64,000 nucleotides of DNA from positions 124,001 through 188,000 of the forward strand of contig NGBS01000877.1 of the NCBI GenBank assembly GCA_002245135.1, in the 5' to 3' direction. Position numbers and translations under genes: made by a program. The DNA comes from Proteromonas lacertae (taxonomy: Eukaryota; Sar; Bigyra; Opalinata; Proteromonadidae). Of this stretch, positions 50,591 to 63,450 are shown piece by piece; position 1 is the stretch's first letter; every line of letters starts with the position of its first letter. The notes below the pieces were generated by a model. It was given only the letters and a program-made list of their open reading frames with translations. It did no database searches and was not told the origin of the DNA.

Positions 50591-52487
50591 TCAATGTACT
50601 TGAGTAATTGAATGTAAATAGCATTTTCTTGAATTGATACTCTCACATACAGCAAGAACATTCAACTCTATATACCTGTTTTTACTTATAGATAAGAAAG
50701 AGTCAATGCTTGCTTCTTTAACACCATACAATTCACATAATTGAGTGAATAAGTATTTCATATCAGGTAGACATCCTACAACATAATTACTATTAACTTC
50801 TATATCAAGTGTAAATGCATGATTCACATCTTCAACAACAATAGTACCAATATAACCACTTTTTAAATCTTCTATTTTTCTTCTTTTATCATTCTTACCT
50901 TCTACTTCATTTAATACTTGTAGTTTGACAATATGTCCAATAATTGGCAGTAATAACGATTCTTTATATTGTAAATTATCTATAATAGATTGTATGCTAC
51001 TTATAGATATATTATTATCAATATCAACACCATTATTATTATTAGGAAAGAACAGTTCATTTCTTACCTTTTTATTATGCAATATTAATGGTAAAGAATA
51101 ATTCAAATCAGTATGACTGAATCCAATTAACATATTATTAGCATCATTAAATAAAACAGTCTTTAACTCTATATTATACCACATATCAATCATAGTAATA
51201 TAATCATTATCATATTCATATATTGATGATATAGCAGATTTAGAATCATCATTATTGTATATATAATACTGGGAATAATCAGTTGAATATAAATAACAAT
51301 ATCTTTCATTAAAACAACTTCCTTCATTCAGAAATGAACTTTTAACATGCATATTAGTTAGTAGTATATGATTGGATAATTCAATAGTATTCAATACTGT
51401 ATATTGTGAATTGGATCTTAATAAACACACTAACTCTATTGAAGTACTATTATCTCTTACTCGGATATATCGGTAATGAAAAAAACACTCATTATCACTA
51501 TTTCCCTTATTTGATCTTAATAGTGGAGAGATATAGGTGACTATTCCATAGATATTAATATAATAATCATCTGGTGAAAGAAGAGTATCTTTAATTGATG
51601 ATAAAGGTAGTGGTATTAATGAATTATTATCATCTTCATTATTATTGATATTGGTGTTTTTCAAAATCAATATTTTACCTTCTCCTATATCAGATCTACT
51701 AGGATCAGATGGATTTAACTTCAACTCTAGTTTATTATTATATTTGGTGGTTTTGTAATTGTTGATCATTATCATATCTCCTATATTGAGTATACTGTAA
51801 AATTTTCCACATATCTCTGACCAAATACTAGTGTCTATTGTATTACCTTTGATATCTTCAATTATTAAATTAAAACTATAATATAATATATTATATATAC
51901 TGAAATGGATAGATTTCACCATATGTTTGTTTAATCGTATATAATATATATGATTTCTTAATAATCTTGCCATATACAGGTAAATGATTCTTTTTATGTG
52001 ATTTAAGTGATTGTGATATGGTTGGGACATCTGTAGATGGATCAATATGATAGTAATAAGGTGTTGGATCATTATTCCAGAAAGTATTACCACCTGTTCC
52101 TTGACTAACATCGATGAAACTATCATGATTGAATAATGGATAGTAGAATGGTGATTTTGAACATAATGGAGTGTAATCTAGTTCTGATGGATCGATTACA
52201 TAGTCTTTTGATGTGAAGATGATTGATATGTTGTTTATACAGATGATTTGTTTAGGTGGTGATGAATATTCTGATATTTTGGTAAAATATTCACTTATAT
52301 TAATCATACAACCGCATTTTAATTCATTAAACTCAATTAAAGAATTTAATGATGGTGATATTAGAACTTTGGTTGATTGTTCCGATGTGTCTTTAATTTG
52401 AAGATCATACTGATACATAGGCTGCCATTCAAGATCTGGGTAGAATGCTTTTATCACATCTGAACAGAGTGACTTAAATACAGCCAT
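50591..52487 (-). CDS. RADX-like single-strand DNA-binding protein, 623 aa
   Basis: Two exons (25-nt intron). An N-terminal oligonucleotide-binding-like region is followed by FNLIIEDIKGNTIDTSIWSE, an RPA1-like OB fold whose LNIGDMIMINNYK strand matches RPA70/RADX. Then come FHYRYIRVRDNSTSIELVCLL and IIDNLQYKESLLLPIIGHI, which line up in order with human RADX segments. RADX binds single-stranded DNA at stalled replication forks and limits RAD51. The homology is from memory of conserved blocks, so an RPA1-related paralogue of another kind remains possible. Stop codon is TGA. Confidence 0.6.
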
Positions 52488-52512
52488 TACTGTAAAAGTA
52501 AGGACTTCGTTT

Positions 52513-52734
52513 TTCTTGAGGTGTTTTCCTGAGCTTCTAGTCCATTATAAGTGTGAATTATATTTTTATACAACACAGCTACTTCATTTTTATCTTTGGC
52601 GGGCATTTTGTGAATTTAAAAATAGTTTGACTCATCTCAAGCCTAAAAATGAAAATGTTTTTTATTGTATGAATTTGATTGTAATAAATGATGAAAATGC
52701 ACAAATCAATCATAAATGTTGTGCTGAATAGAAA
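52513..52734 (+). other. Open frame without start, divergent from RADX-like gene
   Basis: About 73 codons (CFPELLVHYKCELYFYT ... NHKCCAE) ending in TAG, with coding-like composition. There is no ATG near the start and no convincing upstream exon. It may be the end of an unrecognised small gene or chance. Confidence 0.2.
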
Positions 52735-52740
52735 TTATGA

Positions 52741-54579
52741 GTAATACACTTATCATAAAGTTGTACAAAGAAAGAATTTACTATTATATGCTGTAAATAG
52801 AACAATGTTATTTGAACAAAATAATTGCAAATTTTGAATAGATATTAGATAGAATTAGATATATTCATGTAGTATAAGTAAATATATGACTAAATAAACA
52901 CATTTTGATATGTAGTCCAGTTCATAATATCATAACTGTATAAAATGTGTCTTTGTTTTTAATCAAGGAAAAAATAAAGATTTAAGGAAATACTTTTCTA
53001 TTTTTTGACATTTACATAATATTTAACTGCAATTCTTCACTTATATTGGTATAGATGATTTATCACCATAAATAGATACTTTTGACTATAAATATGAAAT
53101 ATCCACATTTCATTTACACTTCTCTAAATAGTCAACAAATACATCTGCAAGTATGTAAATATGTAAATAATCACATTTTTATCTGTGAAATGCTTTTCTA
53201 TCCCTCTACATTTTAAAATATATGAAAAATTGGGAAAAAGTTATATATCATCCTTTTTCATCTATATATCATGATAATACGCTTTTACCTATTAAGCATC
53301 ATACATTTGCTAACAGTGTATGCCCTTGTCCAGAAAAAATAACCTTTATTTTAAAGATAAAGTGATGTATAGTAAAAATATTTGATTTTTCATCATTTTT
53401 GTTTTTCATCTTGTTCTTTTATAAAAACTCACATTTCAACCTTAAATATACCACGACTAGCCTGTGTAAATCTGTAATAAGATGTATACATTATGTATAT
53501 ATGCTTATATATTGTAAAAATGACTGATAAAATGAATTATTACAATATTTACACACAATTTTATTCTGTTTCTATTGAACAAAAACCCATATTATTTTGT
53601 AATTTACCATTAAAAACATGTGTTTTCTTTATATGAATAGCTGTTGTACTTTCTTTTTTTCTCCACAGTTAAAGAGTAGAATTTAACATAAGTTAGTTTA
53701 GTTAATGTAATAATAGTCTCCATTTTGATAGAAAACAACAATTAAACTACTAAAAGCTTTAATCTGGAGCTTATAATTTCTCTATCTTTTAGTAAATTGA
53801 TTTATGTAACACCCTCATATGCCGAAAAAATAAAGATCTGCACTTATTACACTAAAATATATTCTATGTAATGCTTTTCTATGCAAGCCTTTTTGGAATC
53901 TAATAATTGTGAGTGTAAAATACAGCGCAAATATTTAGCATCCACTTATTTGTTCAAGTTTAGTGTAGACATAAAATAATAATGCCTTATATGCGTTACT
54001 TTAAAATCATATTTGGTGATTCTTAATATATATCTCGTTTTAATTTGAGAGTAGATTAATTAGCCATTTCTAATAACATTATTTGAGATATAACGAATAG
54101 TACATAACGCAACGAAGAAAAAAAGAACTTTCTGAAAAACTAGAAAAATGAATGAATTAATACTGTTATTTAATTTAGAATTGATCAATGCTATGCTTTA
54201 TGTTATTTTAGTTTATCACATAATTAATTTATGAGACTCTTGTATATATTGAAATTTTTGAATTTTGAAGTAAAATATCACATAAATAACATAAAATATG
54301 TGACAAAATATCACTTATGAGGTATTCTTTAAAAATGTGTATATGTGACATATATTAGTCTTAGTACTCTTATATTTTTTTTCATTAGTTTTTTTAACTG
54401 TTTTTGAATCTGGTTTATGAAAAATGATTTTTATATTTTGTCAAACCACATATCTATTCCTTTTTATTGGTCTACATTCATACGCCAGATTTTTAAGTTT
54501 ATACACATTATATTTATTATTAGACAGTTGCTAAGTATACATTTCGTCTATTTTATGTTATTTATGCAGTATACAACCT
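52741..54579. other. Long noncoding AT-rich stretch, 1.8 kb
   Basis: No coding frame stands out on either strand. This is the longest empty stretch in an otherwise compact window. Short dispersed motifs such as tatcac and aaatac recur, but I see no ordered repeat array, RNA fold or terminal repeats. Confidence 0.5.
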
Positions 54580-55133
54580 ATGCAAGCCGTAACTCCACAA
54601 ACTACTTATGCTGGCTATCAAAGAGATGTACCATACGTTCATTTAAAGCCATTGGGTTACAAACTAGATTATGAACGAAGAGCAGTATTTTATTTTATCT
54701 CTATTGCATTAAGGATGGATTAATACATCCTTTTATAACATTAAAATATACAATTGATTTAGCAGAGCTTCAGCGAATAAACCAATCAAATCCCACACCT
54801 CTAGCCACCCCATTTCTATATGAAGCTCGATACAGTGCAAGTCCAACCTACCAACCTTCTACATACAGAAACGTATTTTGTACTAAATGTAAATGGAATT
54901 TATCTAATAGACCAGAAAAAATGAAAAAGACATGTAACAGGTGTATAATTATACGCCATTTACTTAACATTTTCGGAAGTGCAATCAGTATGGAAGTCAT
55001 AAAAGATGTGCTAGCCTGTCATAGAAAAAGAGGTAGATGTATATTGTGTGGAGGTAGAGGAACTAATTATGAAAACAAAGATCATAGGATATGCCTTGTA
55101 TGTCGTTACATAATTGATAAAAGTCCTCATTAA
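54580..55133 (+). CDS. Tandem zinc-module protein, member 3, 174 aa
   Basis: Two exons (29-nt intron ending aag, unusual here) sum to 175 codons. The N terminus is Pro/Tyr-rich (MQAVTPQTTYAGYQRDVPYV). Two Cx2C-x14-Cx2C modules follow: CTKC...CNRC and CILC...CLVC, with a basic helix between (ACHRKRGR). The spacing is one residue shorter than in members 1 and 2. A splice acceptor (tatgcag) lies just before the start, so an upstream exon is possible and the true start may be earlier. Confidence 0.7.
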
Positions 55134-55426
55134 AGAAATATGTTTGAACATTATGAGTTTCTAAAATGATTGTACTTCTGAAAATGTTATATGTATTATA
55201 CTAGTACTTCATGACATTTTGTTTTTTTATTGGTTTTTTTAGATTGTGAAAATAATGAGTGTAATTGATCTCCTTTATTAAATGAAAGTATTATAAACCT
55301 AAATAATTAATCCTTATTCAAGAATAAGAAATGAATGGGTTAATACTCAATCTATAAATTGTATAATAAGCGAAATTGCATTTTTCTTTTTAGAATAACA
55401 AGCATTTAGCTCGATTCAATTCTAAA

Positions 55427-57904
55427 ATGAAAATACTTGTTTTTATAACTATTCTTGCATTTGTAACAGCTAAAAAATTGCATAACCTCTATACACAGTT
55501 GGATAATGTAAATAACAAATTATTGGCGGCAAATATAATTATACCAAATACAAAGTATAGAAACATATGTTGATATTTTCATTATAGTTTTTCATTGGTA
55601 CTTAATGAATTTAGAAGATGTGATGAGTGTATTAATAGTGATATTGAAATAAAAGGATCAAGGCAAAGAGAGTTGTGCAAATCAAATGAAATAATAAAAT
55701 TATCTGTTTTGCTTGTAGAAATTGCTAATAATATCTCTTTTGTTGACAGTAATATATCAATTCAGTTGTTGAATATTTCATTGTCTATCAATCCATCTGA
55801 GCATGCATTCTATTATTTAGGTAGTATTTATGAAAGAAATTTTGATTTTGATAAAGCTAAGGGTAATTATGAATTGTGTAATGAGAAGAATAGCAGTTTA
55901 TGTAATTTTGATATATTAAGATTAACAATAAAGAAGAATGAAATATTTTATTATAAGAATGATCCTAATATGATGTTTAGATATTTATATATTGAATTAA
56001 TAGATAATAGAAATGAAGAGTCATTTCAACAGCTATTACTTCCATATTTAAGATATCATACTCCTCAACAATTTCATTCATATTTGAAATTGTTTTTTAA
56101 TATATATAATGAATATAATTCCAGTGTATATAAGTATTCTGAATATTATTCAATTTTGCCATTCTTATTCCCACATACTTCAAATAACGACATTTTAATT
56201 CAATATTTTGAGTATTATATTGATAATCTGCATGTATTTATATCTAATAATAAAGATAATATGGATGAATTATCTTTAATCTACTATATGAGAACTAATA
56301 TATTCAAAGTTATCAATTTATCATTGCCAATGTTTTTTATGTCGTTTAATAGATTAAATTATATCCTTAATTCAATAAGATATTTACATGGTGTATCATC
56401 AAAATGTAGAAGTGACTACAACATGATGAATACTAAATCTATTACAAGAATTGGTTTTTATATAAGTACTATCAATAATTATGATCTTAATTTCTCATTT
56501 CAAAAGATTATTGAACTTTTACCATTTGAAGACTTTGAAAGAGTGGTTATTCTTCCTCCTGAATCAAAATATATTGTAGAAAAGTGTATTAGTAATGAAG
56601 AAATTATATTTGTTGAAATTTCGAATGATTATGATGTATCGTTGTATAGAAATGTAATATCTGATTTAGAATTAGACATTCTTATATATGAAAATGTTTA
56701 TTCTGATTGGATAACTTATTTATTGTCATTTAACCGTTTAGCTAATGTTCAAATTGCATTTACTAATTATCTTCCAATCATTACAAATGATGCTATTGAT
56801 TATGTATTGTTTTGTGAAAGAAGAAAGGCATTTGATGTAAATATGTATTCTCAAATCATTAACATTGAATCTAATAATGGCTTTTATGTTGCACCAAAGC
56901 CAATACCAATAATAAACAAAATTAAAATAGGTTTTGATGAATCTAGTTTTTTAATATCAATTCCATTTGTATAAATATTTTTATAAATATTTTTATGTTT
57001 AATAGCATTATCATTATGATAGTCAATTCATCTCTGTTATTAATATGGTAATGAATGATAATGAAAACATCCAATGTAATTATATTGTATGATAGAAATA
57101 GAATCTCAATAAGTGATATTCATATTAATAATGAAGAGTTATTTCAGTTCAATCTTAGAGTGAAATATTATGGATTTTCAAATGAATATGAATTGAGTAT
57201 GTTATATACAATTATTAATATCAATCTAAATCCGTTTTATGAAACAGATCTTTCATTTTATCTCCATTCTTTGTTCGCAAAGAAACCAACAATCAATTTG
57301 TCAAATAGGAATTATAAAAACATCATATCTCATTTCAACAACATAATTCAAATTAATCAATTGTATTTCTAAATATATTTTTATTAATAGAAACGAAAAT
57401 ACACCAGAATTATATTATTTAGTGTTAAAAGAGGTTATGAAAAACAGAGATGTCATTAGAAGGTTAGAAAATGCTTTGAGAATAGAAAGGTATATGATAT
57501 TCAATGATACTTCTATAATTGATGAGTTATATCCATTTTTGAAGTTTGTTTCAATGAAATGGAATAAAGAAATCACTCAGCAAATGCAATTCGATTTTGT
57601 AAATCCTTTATTAAGTGATGGAAGATATGATACTTGTACAGAAATGACATGGTTAGTAACTTCAGTTATTCCTTCTTCAGCAATGTTACAACAAGCTATT
57701 TCACATTGTTATAAAAGAGTGAATGAAAATTTAAACTCATTAAAGAGATTAAAATTGTCATTTTATTATAATCCTTACATAAATGATGTTTTCAACTCAT
57801 CAACAGCAATTAACAAGTTGAATGTGAGTGAAGTACAAGGTTGGATTGGAAAATACCCACAATCCAAGTATAATAGAAAAGGTTATCAGATAGGTATGAA
57901 TTAA
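55427..57904 (+). CDS. Secreted GT41-like (OGT/SPINDLY-type) glycosyltransferase
   Basis: Four exons start MKILVFITILAFVTAKK, a clear signal peptide. TPR-like helices follow (ISLSINPSEHAFYYLGSIYE), then two Rossmann-like lobes. Lobe 1 has TRIGFYIST, LELDILIYENVYSDWITYLL and NRLANVQIAF, the pattern of O-GlcNAc-transferase-related proteins. Lobe 2 has MLYTIININLNPFYETDLSF and AKKPTINLSNRNY. OGT acts in cytosol and nucleus, so a signal peptide implies a secretory-pathway relative. One +1 shift is needed between about 57050 and 57090; after it exons sum to 793 codons. The last 160 residues are an extra helical domain with no match I know. Confidence 0.65.
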
Positions 57905-57984
57905 TAACCACAAAAACTACAATAAAAAGTATAAAGATTTAATTAGAAAAATCATTTAATATTTAAGAATAATCAATAATTAAT

Positions 57985-60900
57985 TTACTTATAAGCCATT
58001 TGTGGTGTTTGCATTTCATCACAATAAGGACATTTCTTTGTCATACTCACAAATTGATTCCAATTATCCAATTCAGCACCACTACCACATCTAGTGCAAT
58101 TAGCAGGATGTGTAATTGGATAACCAGTAACCACACAAGTGCCAAACGCTGAGTTACAATAAGGACATTTTAATGTAGCTTCATATATTCTTTGTCCACA
58201 AGTTGGACATAACATCAATGATAAATCTTGACTAACTTTAGTATCCATTGATGTAGATAATACCCAATTTCTAACATCTTCCTGTTCATCATTTGATAAA
58301 TAACTCTCTTGTGGTGCATAGAAATCTGCAGGTGTTGGTATATCTGTTATTTGGAAATCACTGTTATCTATATCATTCACACTATTATCTTCCATTGCTT
58401 CGATTATATCCAAATATCTATTCCAGAAAGCCATAGCCATATTCAATACACCTGCTGTTTTACATGCTTCACCAGCTTGATAAAATAACTTATCAGCTGG
58501 TATTAAATCACAGAATCTCAATAAAGAGATTGATACTTGAGCATACATTCTATTAAATGCAGGTGTAGATGATGATTGTGAATAGAAATATTCTCTTAAA
58601 TAATAATAATGAGCTATTAATAAGAATCTATCAAATTCATTGATAATAGTTGGATGTACATTGGATTGTCTTAATTGATTGGTTAATATCTTTAACACTT
58701 CTCTTACACGATATGGATCAACTTGTTGACTTGATTCATCCATTTTAGTACGAGCAAAACTCTTTTGTACGATTAACTTCAATATGGATAAACTCTCTGG
58801 ATCTATAGCCATACCATATTCTCTTAAACAATTAAATGTTTTTTCATATTCTCTCACATTGAATAAATAATTGGCATATCGAACTGAATAAAAATGTTTT
58901 TGATTCTCATCTTGCGAAACCATTTGTATTACTTTAGTCCATTCATTGTTCTGTATTAATAAATCAATTGCTTGTTGATCAAATCCACCAGTTATTAATT
59001 CATCTACTCTTCCACTACTTGCTAAATATTCTGAATATAATTTTTGTACTCTCTCCACTTCACTTGGTAATTCTCTTGATGCTAATTCTTGTGCTTTATC
59101 CCATTCTTTAGCTGATATATATAAATCTAATGCTTCTTCTACTCTTCCAATATCTTTCAATAAATCACCAGCTGCTTCAAATCTTTGTATTGAACTTAAT
59201 AAGTTTGATACTCTTACAACTACTTCTTCATATCGATCTCTTTCGTGTTTACCAGCTAATGTAACTGCTTTCTCCCATATTCTTTCAGCTGCATCTTTAT
59301 TATCATTTGCTTCAAACAATGTGACTTGTAAATATGAATCAATTGCTTTATTAAAGTCTTGTTTCTGTTCAAACATTTGTGCCATTATGATATGATTCTT
59401 ATTAGCACCACCACCTGCTGCATTACCTTCCTTCATACTTTGTAACTCTCTTACACGTTGTGGAGCGTAATCTCTAGCGATTCTAATAGCATCATCGTAT
59501 TTCTCTACACTCGTATACATATCGATAATATAATCAGGACGACTAGCCTTCATATATAATGATTCAGCTGTTGCATAATCTTTACGATTCTCTGAATCTT
59601 TAGCATTATCTATATAGATAGTTGGTATAACTGATGGTGTATATTCTGTTGCTAATCTTAAGGCATCATTCCACATCTTCTTCTCTACATACATATCAAC
59701 AGCTTGTTCCGGCTTGTTGGCTCGAATATATTCTTTTTCAGCATCTTGTAGTTTATTCTGCATTTCTAAATCAGCTGCATATTTCTCATGAATTAGTGGT
59801 AATTTACTCTTCATAGATTGTCTTGCAGTTTCAAAGGCTTCATCATATAATTTACATTCAATAGCAAAATCAATACATCTATCTATTAATCCTAACTTTC
59901 TCAATTGTTTCATACCATTCTCACCACCTAACTTTCTAGCCCAATTATAAGCAACATTAGTACTAGCTTCAACACCACCATTATACTTAGCAACTCTAAT
60001 AGCTTCATCCCATTGATCTATTAATGTATACATACTACAAGCGGCATTCCAATCACCAGCTTCAATATAATGATGTTCTGCTTCTTTATATTCTTTATCT
60101 AATTCTAATTGTTGAGCTAATTGACTATGTGCATCTCTTATTTGATCTGGTCTGTATTGTGTTACTACTCTGATCATATCACCATACATTTTATTCTTTT
60201 TGTACATTAATATTGCACTATCTGGATCATTAATACGAATATATAATCTCTCAGCTTCTTTAAATTCATGTTGTGATTCAAGCTTTTTGGCTTGATCTAA
60301 ACAGATATGTTTATAATCATCAGCTTTGAAGTATTGTTCTGCAATTCTTTCAGCTTCAGCCCATCTCTTAGCTGAATTGTACATTTCAATTGCTTCTTCT
60401 GGTTTTTCACCTTTTACATAGTAAGTAGTAGCTAAATTGTATTCACCTGTTTCTCTATAATGTTCAGCTATTCTGAGATAATAAGGACCAGCTTCATTTC
60501 TAGGTAATGCATCATTAATCATTTGTATTGCCTTTCTCCACTGTCTACTATCAATAGCAGCAGAAATAGCTTTAGCAACAGCTCCACTCTCAATATAATG
60601 ATTAATAGCTGCATCTATAGCTTGTTGACTTACTAAATAATCACCCCATTCTTCTTCTAAAGCTACAACTTTATCAGGATAATTCTTTCTACATAATTCT
60701 ACAGCAGATTGATATACTCTACCTCTAATATAACAATCCAATGCTCTTGCTGAATTATTCATATCCTCAAGGAAATTACCAGCTTTCTCGAATAGATTAC
60801 TATCTAATAAAGCTTGTATAATTCTCTCGCATACTTCATCACCACATCTATTAACTGATGCAAGTTTAGCTGCCATTACTGGTAATCCACCTTCTAAATA

Positions 60901-63273
60901 TAGATTAATAGCTGCTATATTTTCACCTTCTTCTTCTTTCAATTTACCAGCTTTATCTTGTTGTCCTGAATCTATCAAATATTTGAAATAGTTTGATTTC
61001 ATCATTTCAGTATCTCTATGATTGTTTCTTTCAGCTACTCTAATAGCATCATCATATTTATGTAATGTTTGATACATTTGTATAGCATCATCTACTTTAC
61101 CATGATCTAATAATATCTTCTCAGTGGATTTATAATTATTGTTAAACATATCTTTCTTAGCTAATACCATCCAATGATCTCTAGCCATCTTATCATTTGG
61201 ATCTTTAGGATATTTCAATTGTAATTTATTGATCTTATTAATATATCTTGCTGAACTAACATCACCTAATGCTGCTGCACACCTTTCTGCTATTATATAA
61301 TCATCCTTTTGATCAGCTGCTTGTAATAATTCTCTCCACATTCCTTCAGTTTCATCAGTCATTTTTATACCTTCTAAGACACTTCTTGCTTGTTGTAAAT
61401 CACCATCTTCTATTGCTATACCAAAGCCTATTAATCCTTCATTCAATGGTTCAGCTATATAGTTTTCACCATCAAATAATATTACTTCAGTTCTACCATT
61501 CTTTCTATCAATAGTTTCAATATCTCCTTTGATTTCTCTTTTAGTCATTCTATCTGGATTGGTTAATGTATACCATATACACATTGTATTCTTATTCTGT
61601 GCGACAATGACGTCAGATAATGGAACCCATTGTACATAACTACAGAATGTTAATAATGTAGTTTTCTTTTGAGTAGTAAAATCATATAAGTGTAATTGTC
61701 TATGTTTATCTCTAAATACTAAGTGAGTACAACGTGGATTTAACTCTAAGAAATCTATTCTACAATCATGATTAATAGTAGCAATTGTACCATTTGTCAT
61801 TATATCAACTACTCTGATTGTAACAAGATCTAATAAATAAGCAATCTTTCTATTATTCTCTAATTTCTCACCATTTCTTATTAAAGCTCTTTCATTATTT
61901 CTGACTGATATTAAGTGTTGACTAACATGTTCTGTTCTAAAACTACCTAATATCTCATTTCTACCATATTCAACTATAGTTAATTCACCTTGATTAGAGA
62001 TTAAACAGATCTTATCATAATCAAATGCGAATTTCTCTTTATTAGTTGTTTTCCATGGTATTTCACTGATTTTCTTAGTGTCAAAATCACCTACAATTAT
62101 AGTTTCACATGTTCTAGCTATCATATATCGACCTCTATATATATGCACATCATCTATGGAATATCCTTTATTACTATATAATAATCTTACAGCTGTATCA
62201 TTCGTTTCACTTTCAGTATCAGTAATAATGATTCTGGATGGTGATACATAGTTATATTCAAATGCACCTTGTTTACAACGACGTAATGACACTTCGAACA
62301 TTTCAACTGCACCTGTCACAGAACCAACTACTACTCTACTACCATCTGGTCGCCATGAGGTAGCAGTTACACTGTATAAATTATTGATTCTCTTTTCATA
62401 TGATTGTTCCCAACTCTTTGTCTTTGTTTGATATGAATAGATATAGAATCTATTATAGTTACCTACTACAATACAATCACCATCTGGATTAGCAGCAGCT
62501 GTCTCAAACTCTTTTACTAATGGGTCTTTATTATAATCGAATGATCTTTGAATTGATCCACTGGTTGGTTCATAAAATAATACTCTCTTATCATTTCCAC
62601 TTGCACAGATTGATACACCCCAGGATAAAGCATAAGGTGTTGTTGGATGAGTAACTACCTTGGAGGAGGATGGCTGTTTACCGGTTGTTTCATCACCAAA
62701 TCTATAAACATAGATTGAACCATCTAAATGACCAGTGACTATTGCATTTCCTTCTGGGTTAGAACACATTGATACACAGTAGGATTGAGTATCGAACAAG
62801 GAGGAGGCTTTACTCTTGTTGTTTCTACCAGATTTGATTGATCCATCTGCACAACCAAATACGACTTCTTTTGGCTTTGATGGCCATGCACAACAGGTTA
62901 TAGCTGATGATACGACATATCTCCCACGAACTGCTTTCTTATCTCCCCAATGATTACCAAGCTATTTAAGAATTATATAAAAACTAAATATTTATACATA
63001 ATAAACATATAAACAACAATCTGATTGAGCGATTGCTAATTGATCTGAGTCTGGACTGAATACCATTCCTTTAACAACGTAATTCTTACCACAGTTTGGT
63101 GCTGGCTTTGTGGAGAATTGTTCAACATATTTACCAGTTTCGTCAAATAAAAACACTACTCTATTGGTGGTACATGTAGCTAATCTCATCATATCAGGTG
63201 ACCAACAAATGGCTGTGACTTTAGTTAAGGTTTCTGATACACCAGCAATATTTGCATCATGTAATAACTGCAT
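57985..63273 (-). CDS. IFT172: Intraflagellar transport protein IFT172, 1750 aa
   Basis: Two exons (36-nt intron, 62962 to 62997) with no breaks. N-terminal WD40 blades match IFT172 closely: FSTKPA, VKGMVFSPDS, WGDKKAVRGRYV, SGHLDGS-type repeat, FDYNKDP and MQWVP-like YVQWVPLSDVIVAQN. The remaining 1100 residues are TPR-like helical pairs (YLEGGLPVMAAKLA, AINHYIESGAVAKAI, EAERLYIRINDPDSAI). The C terminus carries four Cx2C pairs (CPTC, CPYC, CTRC, CPYC) around the VVTGYPI and LDNWNQF segments. IFT172 is the long IFT-B peripheral subunit that remodels trains at the ciliary tip. It proves a ciliated lineage and shares a 177-bp divergent promoter with V-ATPase B. Confidence 0.96.
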
Positions 63274-63450
63274 TATTTAAATTGACTTTCTTATTATTGA
63301 GAAAAATCGAATTAAAATCAACAAATCAAAAACGCTTTTTTAAATTTTGTTTGGCTTGAAAAAGGTGAGGCTAAAAAGTGGAGGCTTAACTTGACACTAG
63401 GCTTGAGTTATTCAATCATTTTTATTAAATCTTCTTTTATCTCCAAGATA
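63274..63450. promoter_or_regulatory. Divergent promoter, IFT172 and V-ATPase B
   Basis: 177 bp between the two ATGs. It contains a slightly GC-richer core (aaaggtgaggctaaaaagtg, then gaggcttaacttgacac), unlike the AT background, which may be the regulatory element. Confidence 0.4.

Noticed and set aside
54417-54674. 85-codon open frame before zinc-module member 3
   Set aside because: It is hydrophobic AT-rich translation that runs out of frame into the real gene.
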